Part shown: one piece after another, positions 16,582 to 25,034 of the stretch | Position numbering within the stretch: position 1 is the stretch's first letter | Layout: each line of letters starts with the position of its first letter | DNA from: Veillonella dispar | GTDB taxonomy: Bacteria; Bacillota; Negativicutes; Veillonellales; Veillonellaceae | DNA length: 64,000 nucleotides | Reading direction: 5' to 3' | Assembly (NCBI RefSeq): GCF_900637515.1 | Contig: NZ_LR134375.1 | Span: 1,741,001-1,805,000 of the forward strand | Translations under genes and position numbers: made by a program | The notes under the pieces: generated by a model | The model's input: the letters and a program-made list of their open reading frames with translations, nothing else | Told to the model about the DNA's origin: nothing | The model's database searches: none

Positions 16582-17898
16582 TTATTTAATTAATCGATAC
16601 TTTCTTGTAAGCGGTGCGCTTTGCGTGTAGATCACAAGACCAATGCTTACTGCCACTGCACTACCAAGCATAGCATCAACACCACATGCATAGACAGCAT
16701 ACAAGCAGTAGATAACGCCTGCACCAAATACGTAATTGGAGCGTTTAATACGGCTTTCAGCTACACCAGCCATACGCATCATTGTAGGTACTGCTAAGAT
16801 GCACAATACATATGGTACTACGTTAGTTACAACCGCCAAGTTTACCAATACTTCAAATTGCTCACGCAAGGAATCACTTGCAGTGAACAATGTAAGTAAT
16901 GTTTCAACAGCGAGTAGAATGAATACGCCGCGAACAGGAGCATCCTTACTATTTACACGAGCGAATACTTTAGGGAAGTAACCATGTTCCGCTGCGCTTT
17001 TAAATACACGAGACAATGTGAATTGCCAGCAAAGTAAAGCGCCAAAGCAAGAAATAACCATTGCAGCCATCACGATGTTTGCAATTGTATCATTGAACAT
17101 GTATACGAATGTCAAACCGAATGGTGCGTTAGAATTTAATAAGTCGATGTTAGGCACGATACCGGCCATAACATTTGTGGACAAGATGTAAACCACTGCC
17201 ACTGCTAATGTACCCGCTACAGTTGCGATAGGTACGTTTTTCTTTGGATTCTCAACAGCATCAGCATTAGCCGCTGCGGACTCAAATCCTAGGAAGCCCC
17301 ACAAAGTGAGGGAAATGGATTGTTTTACTGCATCGTAAAACGGAAGATCATTTGGGTTCCAAGCCGCCCAATAAATAGACGGGTCAAACCAATACCATCC
17401 GATTGTACCAATTAATAAAACCGGCACAATAGAGCCCCAAATAGTCATGTTGCTGAGTCGACCTGTGAAGCGATTACCACGGAAGTTCAAAATCGCTGCA
17501 AACCACAAAAGCACAATTGTTACTTGGCTTGTTTGTGTTGCATTAAGGTCAACACCAAAGAAAGCTGCGCCATAACCTACGGCAGATACCGCGATGGCGA
17601 TATTAGCAATGATGAGAGATATGCTGTAAGCATAGCTCGCCATAAAATGTCCAGTTTTACCGAAGCGGTGTTCTGCATAACCGCCCATGCCCCCTCTAAT
17701 CTGGGAGAACATACCCGCTTGAGCAAAAATATACGCTAACAGAAGCGCACCCACAGCTGTTACGAGCCAAGATAAAACTGAAATAGTACCAACTTGAGCC
17801 AAATTAGTTGGTAACATAATGATCCCAGCTCCTAGCATATTGGCTGCTACCATTGTGGTTAGCTGGAATACAGACATTTTTTTAGCGGTGGTTTTCAT
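16582..17898 (-). CDS. potE: Putrescine/ornithine antiporter PotE-like (APC family)
   Basis: This 438-residue protein has about 12 membrane helices. It matches the PotE pattern closely from memory: MLGAGIIMLPTNLAQVGTIS (about 21-40), GGMGGYAEHRFGKTGHFMA, LTLWGFLGFESAAANADAVE, and STNVMAGIVPN. In E. coli PotE exchanges putrescine for ornithine. Related antiporters carry other cationic amino acids, so the exact substrates are inferred. No decarboxylase gene lies beside it. A GGGGATTG ribosome-binding region precedes the ATG. The gene is monocistronic and has a long leader with an inverted repeat (17968-18010). Confidence 0.85.
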   Translation of the reverse strand: MKTTAKKMSVFQLTTMVAANMLGAGIIMLPTNLAQVGTISVLSWLVTAVGALLLAYIFAQAGMFSQIRGGMGGYAEHRFGKTGHFMASYAYSISLIIANIAIAVSAVGYGAAFFGVDLNATQTSQVTIVLLWFAAILNFRGNRFTGRLSNMTIWGSIVPVLLIGTIGWYWFDPSIYWAAWNPNDLPFYDAVKQSISLTLWGFLGFESAAANADAVENPKKNVPIATVAGTLAVAVVYILSTNVMAGIVPNIDLLNSNAPFGLTFVYMFNDTIANIVMAAMVISCFGALLCWQFTLSRVFKSAAEHGYFPKVFARVNSKDAPVRGVFILLAVETLLTLFTASDSLREQFEVLVNLAVVTNVVPYVLCILAVPTMMRMAGVAESRIKRSNYVFGAGVIYCLYAVYACGVDAMLGSAVAVSIGLVIYTQSAPLTRKYRLIK

Positions 17899-17967
17899 GT
17901 ATCAATCCCCTTTCAAAAGGTGAATTTTTTCTCGTCCATAATTCACTTAAATATAATATACCGCTAA

Positions 17968-18010
17968 GTAAATTCAGTTCGTGCTGTGATGGGCTTGAAT
18001 GTGAATTTAC
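17968..18010 (-). promoter_or_regulatory. Inverted repeat upstream of potE
   Basis: GTAAATTCA (17968-17976) and TGAATTTAC (18002-18010) are perfect 9-bp arms 25 bases apart, 70-110 bases upstream of the potE start. They could be a transcript hairpin or two operator half-sites. The rest of the gap 17899-18352 is AT-rich with no gene visible. Confidence 0.4.
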
Positions 18011-18352
18011 CGTTGTTATTCTTATTACGAATTAAATAATAACACCTATGAACCCAAAATGAAAGTACTTTATTGGCGGACAAGCATTATTACACGAATT
18101 GAATAAATTATAGTTAATTTATCATCTAAAACGAACAGAACTCATTTTAACAATGACAATGTATATTTTTACCCCATTTTCTTCTTTGTATATATGTGAT
18201 TTTTACTATCTATCACGGTTATAGTTTCGTAGTACAAGACTATTGTTTTCGCGTAGTCCACTGTATACGTACATAAATTTACACCATTTTAATAGTAATT
18301 TATCAATTAGAATAACTCTTTTCTAGAAATTATCTATCATTCAAATAAAAAA

Positions 18353-18421
18353 ATCGATATACACATAAGCTTAAAGGTTAATATAAAGCGCTTTAACATA
18401 AGACTTATATGTATATCGATC
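18353..18421 (-). terminator. Intrinsic terminator of the argG-argH operon
   Basis: Long arms at 18353-18371 (ATCGATATACACATAAGCT) and 18403-18421 pair with two mismatches; an inner palindrome AAAGCGCTTT sits in the loop. On the minus strand the hairpin is followed by TTTTTTTATTTG. It is about 95 bases past the argH stop. Confidence 0.7.
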
Positions 18422-18516
18422 TTAAATTTTCAATGTCACAAAAGCTACTATTACTTTGAATGTTACTCTTGTACAGTATGTGGCCCTAAATCATAACATT
18501 AGGCTTACTAAATCAG

Positions 18517-19944
18517 TTATGCTTGCACAGATTCAACAATTGCTTTCCACTGAGCAATTTGTTTTTCTTCTCCGACGATAACAGCTTTACCATTGTTCCG
18601 TTGTCTTTCCACACATTCTGGAGCAGTACCAGAATAGTTATTACGGCCAGCTATGCAAGCTTCGATGGAAATGGCATCAAGGATATCTGCATCAAAATGG
18701 TCGGATATAGCTTTAAAATCCTCAACAGATAAATCAAGCAATACGCAACCTTTTTCAATGCAATGATGTACAGCATTACCTACGATTTCATGAGCTTCAC
18801 GGAATGGAACGCCTTTTTTCGCAAGGTAATCGGCCATATCTGTAGCATTAGAGAAATCATCATCGAGGACAGCTTTCATATGCGCCCCATTGACCTTCAT
18901 ACCACGGACCATAGCCGCATTAATGGACAATGCAAAGTGTACTGTATCGATAGCATCAAAAATGCCCTCTTTATCCTCTTGCATATCTTTGTTATAGGTA
19001 AGTGGCAAGCCTTTTAATGTAGTTAATAAACCTAACAAGTGGCCATAGGTACGACCTGTTTTACCACGAACAAGTTCACATACGTCAGGATTTTTCTTTT
19101 GTGGCATAATACTAGAGCCTGTGCAGTGAGCATCATCGAGTTCAATAAAATTAAACTCATTGGTAGACCACAAAATCAATTCTTCGCTAAGACGGCTCAA
19201 ATGCATCATCACAAGAGATGCAAAGGACAAGAATTCAACTACATAGTCACGGTCGGATACGGCATCCATACTATTTTCGTAAATACGAGAAAAGCCGAGT
19301 AGCTTTTGCGTATAGGTTTGATCAATACCGTATGTAGAACCTGCTAAGGCCCCTGCACCAAGTGGCATGATGTCTGCGTGTTTAAAGACCATCAACAAAC
19401 GGTCAAAGTCGCGTTCTAGCATAGAGAAGTATGCCATCATATGATGCCCGAATAATACAGGTTGTGCCCGTTGTAAATGCGTATAGCCAGGCATGATAAC
19501 ATCGCTGTATTTTTCAGCCGTTTCAATGAGGGCTTTTTGCATATCTACGACGAGCTCGCCCATTTCTACTACGGCTTTACGCACGTACATATGTAAATCT
19601 ACTGCACATTGGTCATTACGGCTACGGCCTGTATGTAAACGACCACCTGCTTCGCCAATATCATCGGTTAAGCGCTTTTCAATATTCATATGAATATCTT
19701 CAAGAGCCACGGAGAATGGGAACTCACCTTTATCGATTTGGTCTTTAATCTTTGTTAAGCCCTCAACAATAGCGTCCCGATCTGCGTCGGAGATAATATT
19801 TTGTTTTGCTAGCATTGTAGCATGTGCTTTACTGCCTGCAATATCTTCGGCGTACATCCGCGCATCAAAAGCGATAGAGGATGTAAAATCCTCTACCGCT
19901 TTATCAGTGCCTTTTGTGAAACGCCCGCCCCACAATTTAGCCAT
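18517..19944 (-). CDS. argH: Argininosuccinate lyase
   Basis: This 475-residue cytoplasmic enzyme splits argininosuccinate into arginine and fumarate, the last step of arginine synthesis. It carries the fumarase/lyase superfamily signature GSSIMPQKKNPD (around residue 280) with the catalytic serine loop, the N-terminal AKLWGGRF motif, and TGRSRNDQ near residue 107. Its start overlaps the argG stop by one base (TAATG), so the two are translationally coupled. Length is normal, about 460-475. Confidence 0.97.
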   Translation of the reverse strand: MAKLWGGRFTKGTDKAVEDFTSSIAFDARMYAEDIAGSKAHATMLAKQNIISDADRDAIVEGLTKIKDQIDKGEFPFSVALEDIHMNIEKRLTDDIGEAGGRLHTGRSRNDQCAVDLHMYVRKAVVEMGELVVDMQKALIETAEKYSDVIMPGYTHLQRAQPVLFGHHMMAYFSMLERDFDRLLMVFKHADIMPLGAGALAGSTYGIDQTYTQKLLGFSRIYENSMDAVSDRDYVVEFLSFASLVMMHLSRLSEELILWSTNEFNFIELDDAHCTGSSIMPQKKNPDVCELVRGKTGRTYGHLLGLLTTLKGLPLTYNKDMQEDKEGIFDAIDTVHFALSINAAMVRGMKVNGAHMKAVLDDDFSNATDMADYLAKKGVPFREAHEIVGNAVHHCIEKGCVLLDLSVEDFKAISDHFDADILDAISIEACIAGRNNYSGTAPECVERQRNNGKAVIVGEEKQIAQWKAIVESVQA

Positions 19945-21155
19945 TATTTACCTGCCTTTTCTTTCATCAATGCATTAATTTTAAGAGGTAAACCGAACAA
20001 GTTAATGAAACCAGCCGCATCAGCTTGGTTGTATACATCATCTTCTTCGAATGTTACGAAATCTTCGCTGTACAAGGAGTATGGAGAAGTTGCACCAGCA
20101 GAGATAATGTTGCCTTTGTACAATTTAAGTTTTACTTCACCAGTTACAGTTTTTTGAGTTTCATCAACGAATGCTTGCAAAGCGTTCATCAATGGTGCGA
20201 ACCACATGCCATCGTATACAAGTTCAGCGTATTTGTTAGCAATGAGTTCTTTGTAGTGGTATGTAGCTCTGTCGAGGCAAAGGTATTCAAGTTCTCTGTG
20301 AGCATACATGATGATGGATCCACCTGGGTTTTCATAAACGCCACGGGATTTCATGCCTACTAATCTATTTTCAACAATATCTACAACGCCTACGCCATAG
20401 TGCGCACCGATTTCGTTGAGTTTTTCTAACAATTGTAAAGGAGTACCTTCTTGGCCATCTACTGCTACAGGTACGCCATCTTTGAAGGATACAGTTACAT
20501 AACCAGCTTCATCTGGAGCTTGTTCAGGAGTATGTGTTACCAAGTACACATCATCTTTAGGAGCATTTGCTGGATTTTCAAGATCGCCGCCTTCATGGGA
20601 CAAATGCCATACGTTTTGGTCCATGGAATACGGATGGGATTTCGTAGCTACAACTGGAATATCATGTTTAGCAGCATATTCCATGCAGTCTGTTCTGGAT
20701 TTCAAATCCCATTCTCTCCAAGGAGCGATGATTTTCATATTAGGAGCCAATGCTTTGATAGCAAGTTCGAAACGAACTTGGTCATTACCTTTACCAGTCG
20801 CACCGTGAGCGATAGCATCAGCACCTTCTTTTTTAGCAATATCTACAAGGATTTTACCGATTAAAGGTCTAGCGAAGGATGTACCTAATAAATATTTGCC
20901 TTCATAAACTGCACCCGCTTTTACTGTTGGCCATACATAATCTTTTACGAACTCTTCTTTAGCATCAACAATGTACGCTTTAGAAGCACCAGATTTGATT
21001 GCTTTTTTCTCAACTGCATCATAATCCTCAGGTTGTCCTAAGTCTACGCATACTGCGATAACTTCAGCGCCATAATTTTCTTTTAACCAAGGAATGATAA
21101 CAGATGTGTCTAAACCACCAGAATATGCGAGTACTACTTTATTTGCTTTACCCAT
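19944..21155 (-). CDS. argG: Argininosuccinate synthase
   Basis: This 403-residue enzyme joins citrulline and aspartate using ATP. It has the PP-loop [15 protein letters not shown] at residues 10-24, [13 protein letters not shown] (around 118-130) and the C-terminal region of the family. It is first gene of argG-argH. No other arg genes are in the window. The upstream bases 21156-21363 are AT-rich; no clear ARG box or T-box was recognised. The start has a GGTGTTATC region before the ATG, a modest ribosome-binding site. Confidence 0.97.
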   Translation of the reverse strand: MGKANKVVLAYSGGLDTSVIIPWLKENYGAEVIAVCVDLGQPEDYDAVEKKAIKSGASKAYIVDAKEEFVKDYVWPTVKAGAVYEGKYLLGTSFARPLIGKILVDIAKKEGADAIAHGATGKGNDQVRFELAIKALAPNMKIIAPWREWDLKSRTDCMEYAAKHDIPVVATKSHPYSMDQNVWHLSHEGGDLENPANAPKDDVYLVTHTPEQAPDEAGYVTVSFKDGVPVAVDGQEGTPLQLLEKLNEIGAHYGVGVVDIVENRLVGMKSRGVYENPGGSIIMYAHRELEYLCLDRATYHYKELIANKYAELVYDGMWFAPLMNALQAFVDETQKTVTGEVKLKLYKGNIISAGATSPYSLYSEDFVTFEEDDVYNQADAAGFINLFGLPLKINALMKEKAGK

Positions 21156-21363
21156 GATAACACCTCATAAAAACTTACTATGTATTTAAACTCATATAAT
21201 CAATATTATATCAGATAATTGTGAAAGCACCGTGGCATCTAGCTCAACGGTCATTCCCTCTTTCTGACAAAAAATAGTATACACCTGTATAATTATAAAT
21301 GCAAGCATTATTTTTATTCAATTCAATAATATATTTCGTTTCCGAACTAATCAATTATAAAAA

Positions 21364-21397
21364 AGCTATATCTAGTAATTTAGCACTAGATATAGCT
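21364..21397 (-). terminator. Intrinsic terminator of the 232-aa gene
   Basis: AGCTATATCTAGT (21364-21376) pairs with 21385-21397 around an 8-base loop; on the minus strand it is followed by TTTTTTATAATTG. It lies 28 bases past the stop at 21425. Confidence 0.8.
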
Positions 21398-21424
21398 TCA
21401 CTTCTTACGATTATCCGTCTGTCC

Positions 21425-22123
21425 TTACTTGATATCAATAGGTGAAAATTGGTAATCCAAAGCAATCTCGTAGTCAGTTGTTTCAATGGGTTCTTTTACC
21501 CTTCCCACTACCAAAGACTTAATTTCATTTATGATGGAATGAAGATTACTTTGTTCCTCACAGATAATAGCTTCAATACGAACATCTAAATCATAAGATC
21601 TTGTAATTCTATAATTACCTTTAGAGTAGTCTACATTCTCAAATAGTTCTAATATATTCATCTTAGATATCGCTGCATCAAAAGTATTTATACTATTTAA
21701 AATATTATGTTTTATCGTTTTATCTACACCAATAATAGTTTGATTACTAATATGGGGAATTTTATCAACGATATATTTTTCTCTTACTTGCACCCTTAAA
21801 GATTCATCTGCCATTAGAATATCTCTATCTAATGCTTTATCCCAAAAGCAATATCTTACAGCCATACAATCATGTTCATCATCGTAATAAACTATCCAGT
21901 TTTCTATTTTATTAACATCTGCTTGTTCAATATAAAATATTTCACGAGCATAAGAATCAACAGCAAGTACTTCAGACTTATAGTCTAATCCTCCAGGTCC
22001 TCTTAAATAATAAGATATAAAATTCTCCAATCTAAGCATAGCAAACCTAATAATAGGTTTTGCACCTATATAAATAGATAAATAATTACCTTTCTCATAC
22101 TGCTTTAATTCAACATTATCCAA
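21425..22123 (-). CDS. Hypothetical protein, 232 residues
   Basis: I do not recognise this protein. It is soluble, acidic, with no signal peptide, membrane helix or cysteine cluster. Aromatic-rich segments occur at residues 34-42 (NFISYYLRG) and 75-95 (ENWIVYYDDEHDCMAVRYCF), suggesting a compact beta-rich N-terminal domain, followed by a helical middle (residues 135-160) and a C-terminal strand-rich part. A GGAGTG ribosome-binding site precedes the ATG. It stands alone between terminators. Codon use is more AT-rich than the flanking argG and transglycosylase genes, so it may be a later arrival. Confidence 0.6.
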   Translation of the reverse strand: MDNVELKQYEKGNYLSIYIGAKPIIRFAMLRLENFISYYLRGPGGLDYKSEVLAVDSYAREIFYIEQADVNKIENWIVYYDDEHDCMAVRYCFWDKALDRDILMADESLRVQVREKYIVDKIPHISNQTIIGVDKTIKHNILNSINTFDAAISKMNILELFENVDYSKGNYRITRSYDLDVRIEAIICEEQSNLHSIINEIKSLVVGRVKEPIETTDYEIALDYQFSPIDIK

Positions 22124-22186
22124 TATTTACACTCCTAATAGTTAAAACTCTCTCTAAATGTGTCTATTATTTAATATAACAAAAGA

Positions 22187-22223
22187 ATCTCTGTTAGCCA
22201 ATTACCAATCAACTAACAGAGAT
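22187..22223 (-). terminator. Intrinsic terminator of the transglycosylase gene
   Basis: ATCTCTGTTAG (22187-22197) pairs with CTAACAGAGAT (22213-22223); on the minus strand it is followed by TCTTTTGTTATATT. It is 19 bases past the stop at 22242. Confidence 0.75.
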
Positions 22224-22241
22224 GTTACTATAGTTATTTAA

Positions 22242-23048
22242 TTATTCGTCCACAAGGCCCAAATCTTGTTTGTATGCATAATCAGCTTCGGCTTGTGTAA
22301 TCATACCTTGGTCTACCATTTGTTCGAGCACTAGTTTTTGTCGTGCCTTAGCCCCTTTATAGTTCGTATAAGGATCTAAGTAGGATGGTGCATTAGGTAA
22401 GGCTGCGAGCATAGCGCTTTGACCTAATGTCAATCGGCTCGGGCTTGTCCCAAAGTAGCCATGTGCTGCTTCGTAGATACCGTAGTAATTGTGACCATAA
22501 TATACGGTATTTAAATACATGGTGAGGATTTCGTCCTTCGTGTAGTAATGTTCCATTTCACTCGCCAAGATAGCTTCTTCTATCTTACGGCTCATAATGC
22601 GTTTTGATGAAAGGAAAAGATTTTTTACTACTTGTTGTGTTATGGTACTGCCACCCTCTACAGTTTCACCAGCAATTGTATTGGTGTAAAAGGCGCGAAT
22701 GATACCAAGTACATCTATAGCGCCATGCTTATAATATCGCTTATCCTCTATGGCGATGAGTGCATTCTTTGTATATTCTGGAATGACATCTCCCTTTACC
22801 CAATGTTCTTTAGAAACACGTTGGTTCAGTGCCGTCTCTACCTTTTCTTTAAAGGTAAATAATCGTATAATACGATCTGTGCGACTAAGGGTATCTTCAC
22901 CTTGTTCTATGCGTTTTTCAACAGTTGTATGCGCGTTACTTTCACGATCTGTACCTTGAACCCTATGGTATCCATCATATATAAACACGGCCAGTATCAT
23001 AACTAGCACAAATACCACTAGGTTCCGAAGGTAGCGAAACACTTTCAT
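22242..23048 (-). CDS. mtgA: Monofunctional peptidoglycan transglycosylase (GT51)
   Basis: This 268-residue protein has one N-terminal membrane anchor (residues 8-27) and a GT51 domain. Motifs in order: AIEDKRYYKHGAID with catalytic Glu101, EGGSTITQQVVKNLF, RKIEEAILASEME, and KDEILTMYLNTVYYG. It polymerises lipid II into glycan strands outside the membrane. No transpeptidase domain follows, so it is a monofunctional enzyme rather than a truncated class A penicillin-binding protein, although the motif spelling resembles the latter. The start at 23048 has AGGTG 7 bases upstream; a GTG nine bases earlier is possible. It is monocistronic. Confidence 0.88.
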   Translation of the reverse strand: MKVFRYLRNLVVFVLVMILAVFIYDGYHRVQGTDRESNAHTTVEKRIEQGEDTLSRTDRIIRLFTFKEKVETALNQRVSKEHWVKGDVIPEYTKNALIAIEDKRYYKHGAIDVLGIIRAFYTNTIAGETVEGGSTITQQVVKNLFLSSKRIMSRKIEEAILASEMEHYYTKDEILTMYLNTVYYGHNYYGIYEAAHGYFGTSPSRLTLGQSAMLAALPNAPSYLDPYTNYKGAKARQKLVLEQMVDQGMITQAEADYAYKQDLGLVDE

Positions 23049-23420
23049 TGCTTTCACCTATTTCATAAAGGCCCGTAGTATATACCTATAGACAAATTTA
23101 AATTCTATATGCATTACAGTACCTTATATACATATACAAACACATTGTGTATTAAATGTATTGTATCACATCAATTAAGAAGAAGATATATATTACAAGG
23201 TCTAAATAGATGTGTATAATATAAAATACATGCCATGCTATTTTAAAAGTATATATTTAAATGTACCTTTGAATACAGATATTCACATACATCCATATAC
23301 AATATAAATCTATATATGTAGATTTAATGCATATTAGGTATACTTATTAAGTTGTATTACAAACTTTACATGGAGTATAATAATAAGGATGATAAAAAAC
23401 ATGCCCATTGGAGGAGTATT

Positions 23421-23699
23421 ATGAAACAATGTATGGATTCAGAAAATCTACATCGTCGATTGCGTAAAATCCTTGGTCAAGTGCAAGCTATTGATCGAAT
23501 GATTGAAGAAGACATTCCATGCGAAGATGTGTTGAGCCAAATTAATGCAGCTAAGTCTGCACTACATAAAGTAGGTCAAGTAGTCCTTGAAGGGCATATC
23601 AACCACTGCGTACGAGATGGTATCGAACACGGTGACGTAGAAAAAACCATTAGCGACTTTACAAAGGCTGTAGAGCGCTTTGCAAACATGGGAAAATAA
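23421..23699 (+). CDS. csoR: CsoR-family copper-sensing repressor
   Basis: This 92-residue all-helical protein belongs to the DUF156/CsoR family: HRRLRKILGQVQAIDRMIEE at residues 11-30 is the typical DNA-facing helix. Cys34, His59 and Cys63 keep the 25- and 4-residue spacing of the Cu(I)-binding Cys-His-Cys of CsoR, so copper is favoured over nickel (RcnR) or formaldehyde (FrmR). It represses efflux genes until it binds metal; none are next to it. The ATG at 23421 has GGAGGAG 8 bases upstream; an in-frame TTG-like extension to 23352 is unlikely. The gap 23049-23420 is very AT-rich with no other gene seen. Confidence 0.85.
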   Translation: MKQCMDSENLHRRLRKILGQVQAIDRMIEEDIPCEDVLSQINAAKSALHKVGQVVLEGHINHCVRDGIEHGDVEKTISDFTKAVERFANMGK

Positions 23700-23700
23700 A

Positions 23701-23730
23701 GAAGAGGCTAAACCGCCTCTTCTTTTTTTA
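23701..23730 (+). terminator. Intrinsic terminator of csoR
   Basis: GAAGAGGC (23701-23708) pairs with GCCTCTTC (23715-23722), followed by seven T. It begins directly after the stop codon. Confidence 0.85.
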
Positions 23731-23849
23731 CTTGAAACTACATGCTAATAGTTTTGTAAATTCGCCATATTAAATTAAAGGTAACATTTAATCAAATCAA
23801 CCAAAACATAAAACATATACAAAAATCATATACATAAAACATATAGATC

Positions 23850-24600
23850 AATCAGAACCACCCGTAAAACGGGTGGTTTGCTCACGGGCTATAAGCCCGT
23901 AGTACTAGGCCAGCGTCTAAAGGCGCTGGCTTTCACTGCGTTCAAGCCGCATAGCCATTGACTCGTAACATTCCCCTTAAAGGGGATATGTATTACTTGC
24001 TACCCTTAAAAGGGTCCTCATATTCTTTTACACTAAGTTTATCTTTCATTTGGTCATGTAACTCTTGCTCACGTATATACTTCTTTACGGTAGCCTCATT
24101 TAAACCTACTGTACTAACATAATAACCCTCGGACCAAAAGTGCCTATTTCCAAATTTATACTTTAAGTTTGCGTGTTTATCGAACATCATTAGTGCACTT
24201 TTCCCCTTTAAATATCCCATAAAAGATGAAACTGATATTTTAGGTGGGATTAATACTAGCATATGCACATGATCGGCCATAAGCTCCCCCTCTATAATCT
24301 TGACGCCCTTATATTCGCATAAACGTCTCAGTATTTCACGTAAACTATTTCTGTATTGATTATATATAACTTTACGTCTATACTTAGGTGTAAATACTAT
24401 GTGGTATTTGCATAACCATTTTGTGTGCGCAAGGCTCTGTGTCTTTGTTGCCATATAAAATCACCTTTCTTTTGCATATAATGCGGCTTGAACACCTACA
24501 TTATACTTAAGCAAGGTGATTTTTTTGTATAACTTTCGTTGCCGCACCCGCATAGCGGGTGGTTTTATGATTCGCGACTACGTCGCGAACCAGTCTAAAG
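23850..24600 (-). mobile_element. IS200-type insertion sequence with hairpin ends
   Basis: The element carries a single HUH transposase gene and subterminal hairpins in place of inverted terminal repeats, as in IS200/IS605. The left side has ACCACCCGTAAAACGGGTGGT region hairpins (23858-23878, 23885-23899, 23909-23930). The right side has ACCCGCATAGCGGGT (24546-24560) and a TTCGCGAC/GTCGCGAA hairpin (24571-24589). An additional inverted pair, GTTCAAGCCGCAT (23940-23952) and its complement (24481-24493), brackets the transposase. Exact ends are estimated. No tnpB is present. Confidence 0.85.
23993..24454 (-). CDS. tnpA: IS200/IS605-family transposase TnpA (HUH Y1)
   Basis: This 153-residue protein is a Y1 single-strand transposase. 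His62-Val-His64 (ADHVHMLVLIP) is the metal-binding HUH motif and Tyr126 (TVKKYIREQE) the nucleophile. It has the family opening KYHIVFTPKYRRKVIY, and FMGYLKGKSALMMF before the tyrosine. It excises and inserts the element as single-stranded DNA at short target motifs. All catalytic residues are intact, so it may be active. The start has GAAAGGTG upstream. Confidence 0.95.
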   Translation of the reverse strand: MATKTQSLAHTKWLCKYHIVFTPKYRRKVIYNQYRNSLREILRRLCEYKGVKIIEGELMADHVHMLVLIPPKISVSSFMGYLKGKSALMMFDKHANLKYKFGNRHFWSEGYYVSTVGLNEATVKKYIREQELHDQMKDKLSVKEYEDPFKGSK

Positions 24601-24611
24601 ACAATAACAAA

Positions 24612-24639
24612 AAAGGACTCTACATTCGTAGAGTCCTTT
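24612..24639 (-). terminator. Intrinsic terminator of ptsH
   Basis: AAAGGACTCTAC (24612-24623) pairs with 24628-24639 around ATTC; on the minus strand it is followed by TTTTTGTTATTG. It lies 17 bases past the ptsH stop. Confidence 0.85.
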
Positions 24640-24655
24640 GTATTACCACATTGTA

Positions 24656-24916
24656 TTAGTCGTGGTTAGTTGTTAAGAATTCGCTTAATGCAGCAAGTGC
24701 ATCGTCTTCGTCAGCACCGTCAGCTGTCAATGTAACGGATGTACCTTTTGTAGCGCCCAAAGTCAATACAGTTAAGATGGATTTAGCATCAGCTGTTTTG
24801 CCGTTAGCAGCGATTGTCAATTTGGAAGCATATTTAGCAGCCAATTGTGTGAAAGCTGTAGCAGGACGAGCATGTAAACCAGATTCGTTAGTAATTTCTA
24901 CTGTTAATTCTTTCAT
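24656..24916 (-). CDS. ptsH: PTS phosphocarrier protein HPr
   Basis: This 86-residue protein has His15 in ESGLHARPAT, the residue phosphorylated by enzyme I, and Ser46 in AKSILTVLTLGA, the regulatory site used by HPr kinase in Firmicutes. It passes phosphate to the EIIA domain of sugar transporters such as FruA nearby. It follows ptsI with a 118-base gap, the reverse of the usual ptsH-ptsI order. An AAAGAGGTT ribosome-binding site precedes the ATG. Confidence 0.97.
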   Translation of the reverse strand: MKELTVEITNESGLHARPATAFTQLAAKYASKLTIAANGKTADAKSILTVLTLGATKGTSVTLTADGADEDDALAALSEFLTTNHD

Positions 24917-25034
24917 GATAACCTCTTTCTATCTTGATAGGCTGTGCCTATCCCATACGTTCTAATAGATATATTGTATCAATTTCAAGCCTTTCAATTC
25001 AAGTATATTGAAAGTTATTTGCTATACAACAGAA

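Noticed and set aside
21230-21360. ARG-box operator or T-box leader before argG.
   Set aside because: No clear palindromic ARG box or T-box core was found in the AT-rich region.
22242-23048. Truncated class A penicillin-binding protein.
   Set aside because: The frame ends cleanly with a terminator after the transglycosylase domain and no transpeptidase remnants follow.
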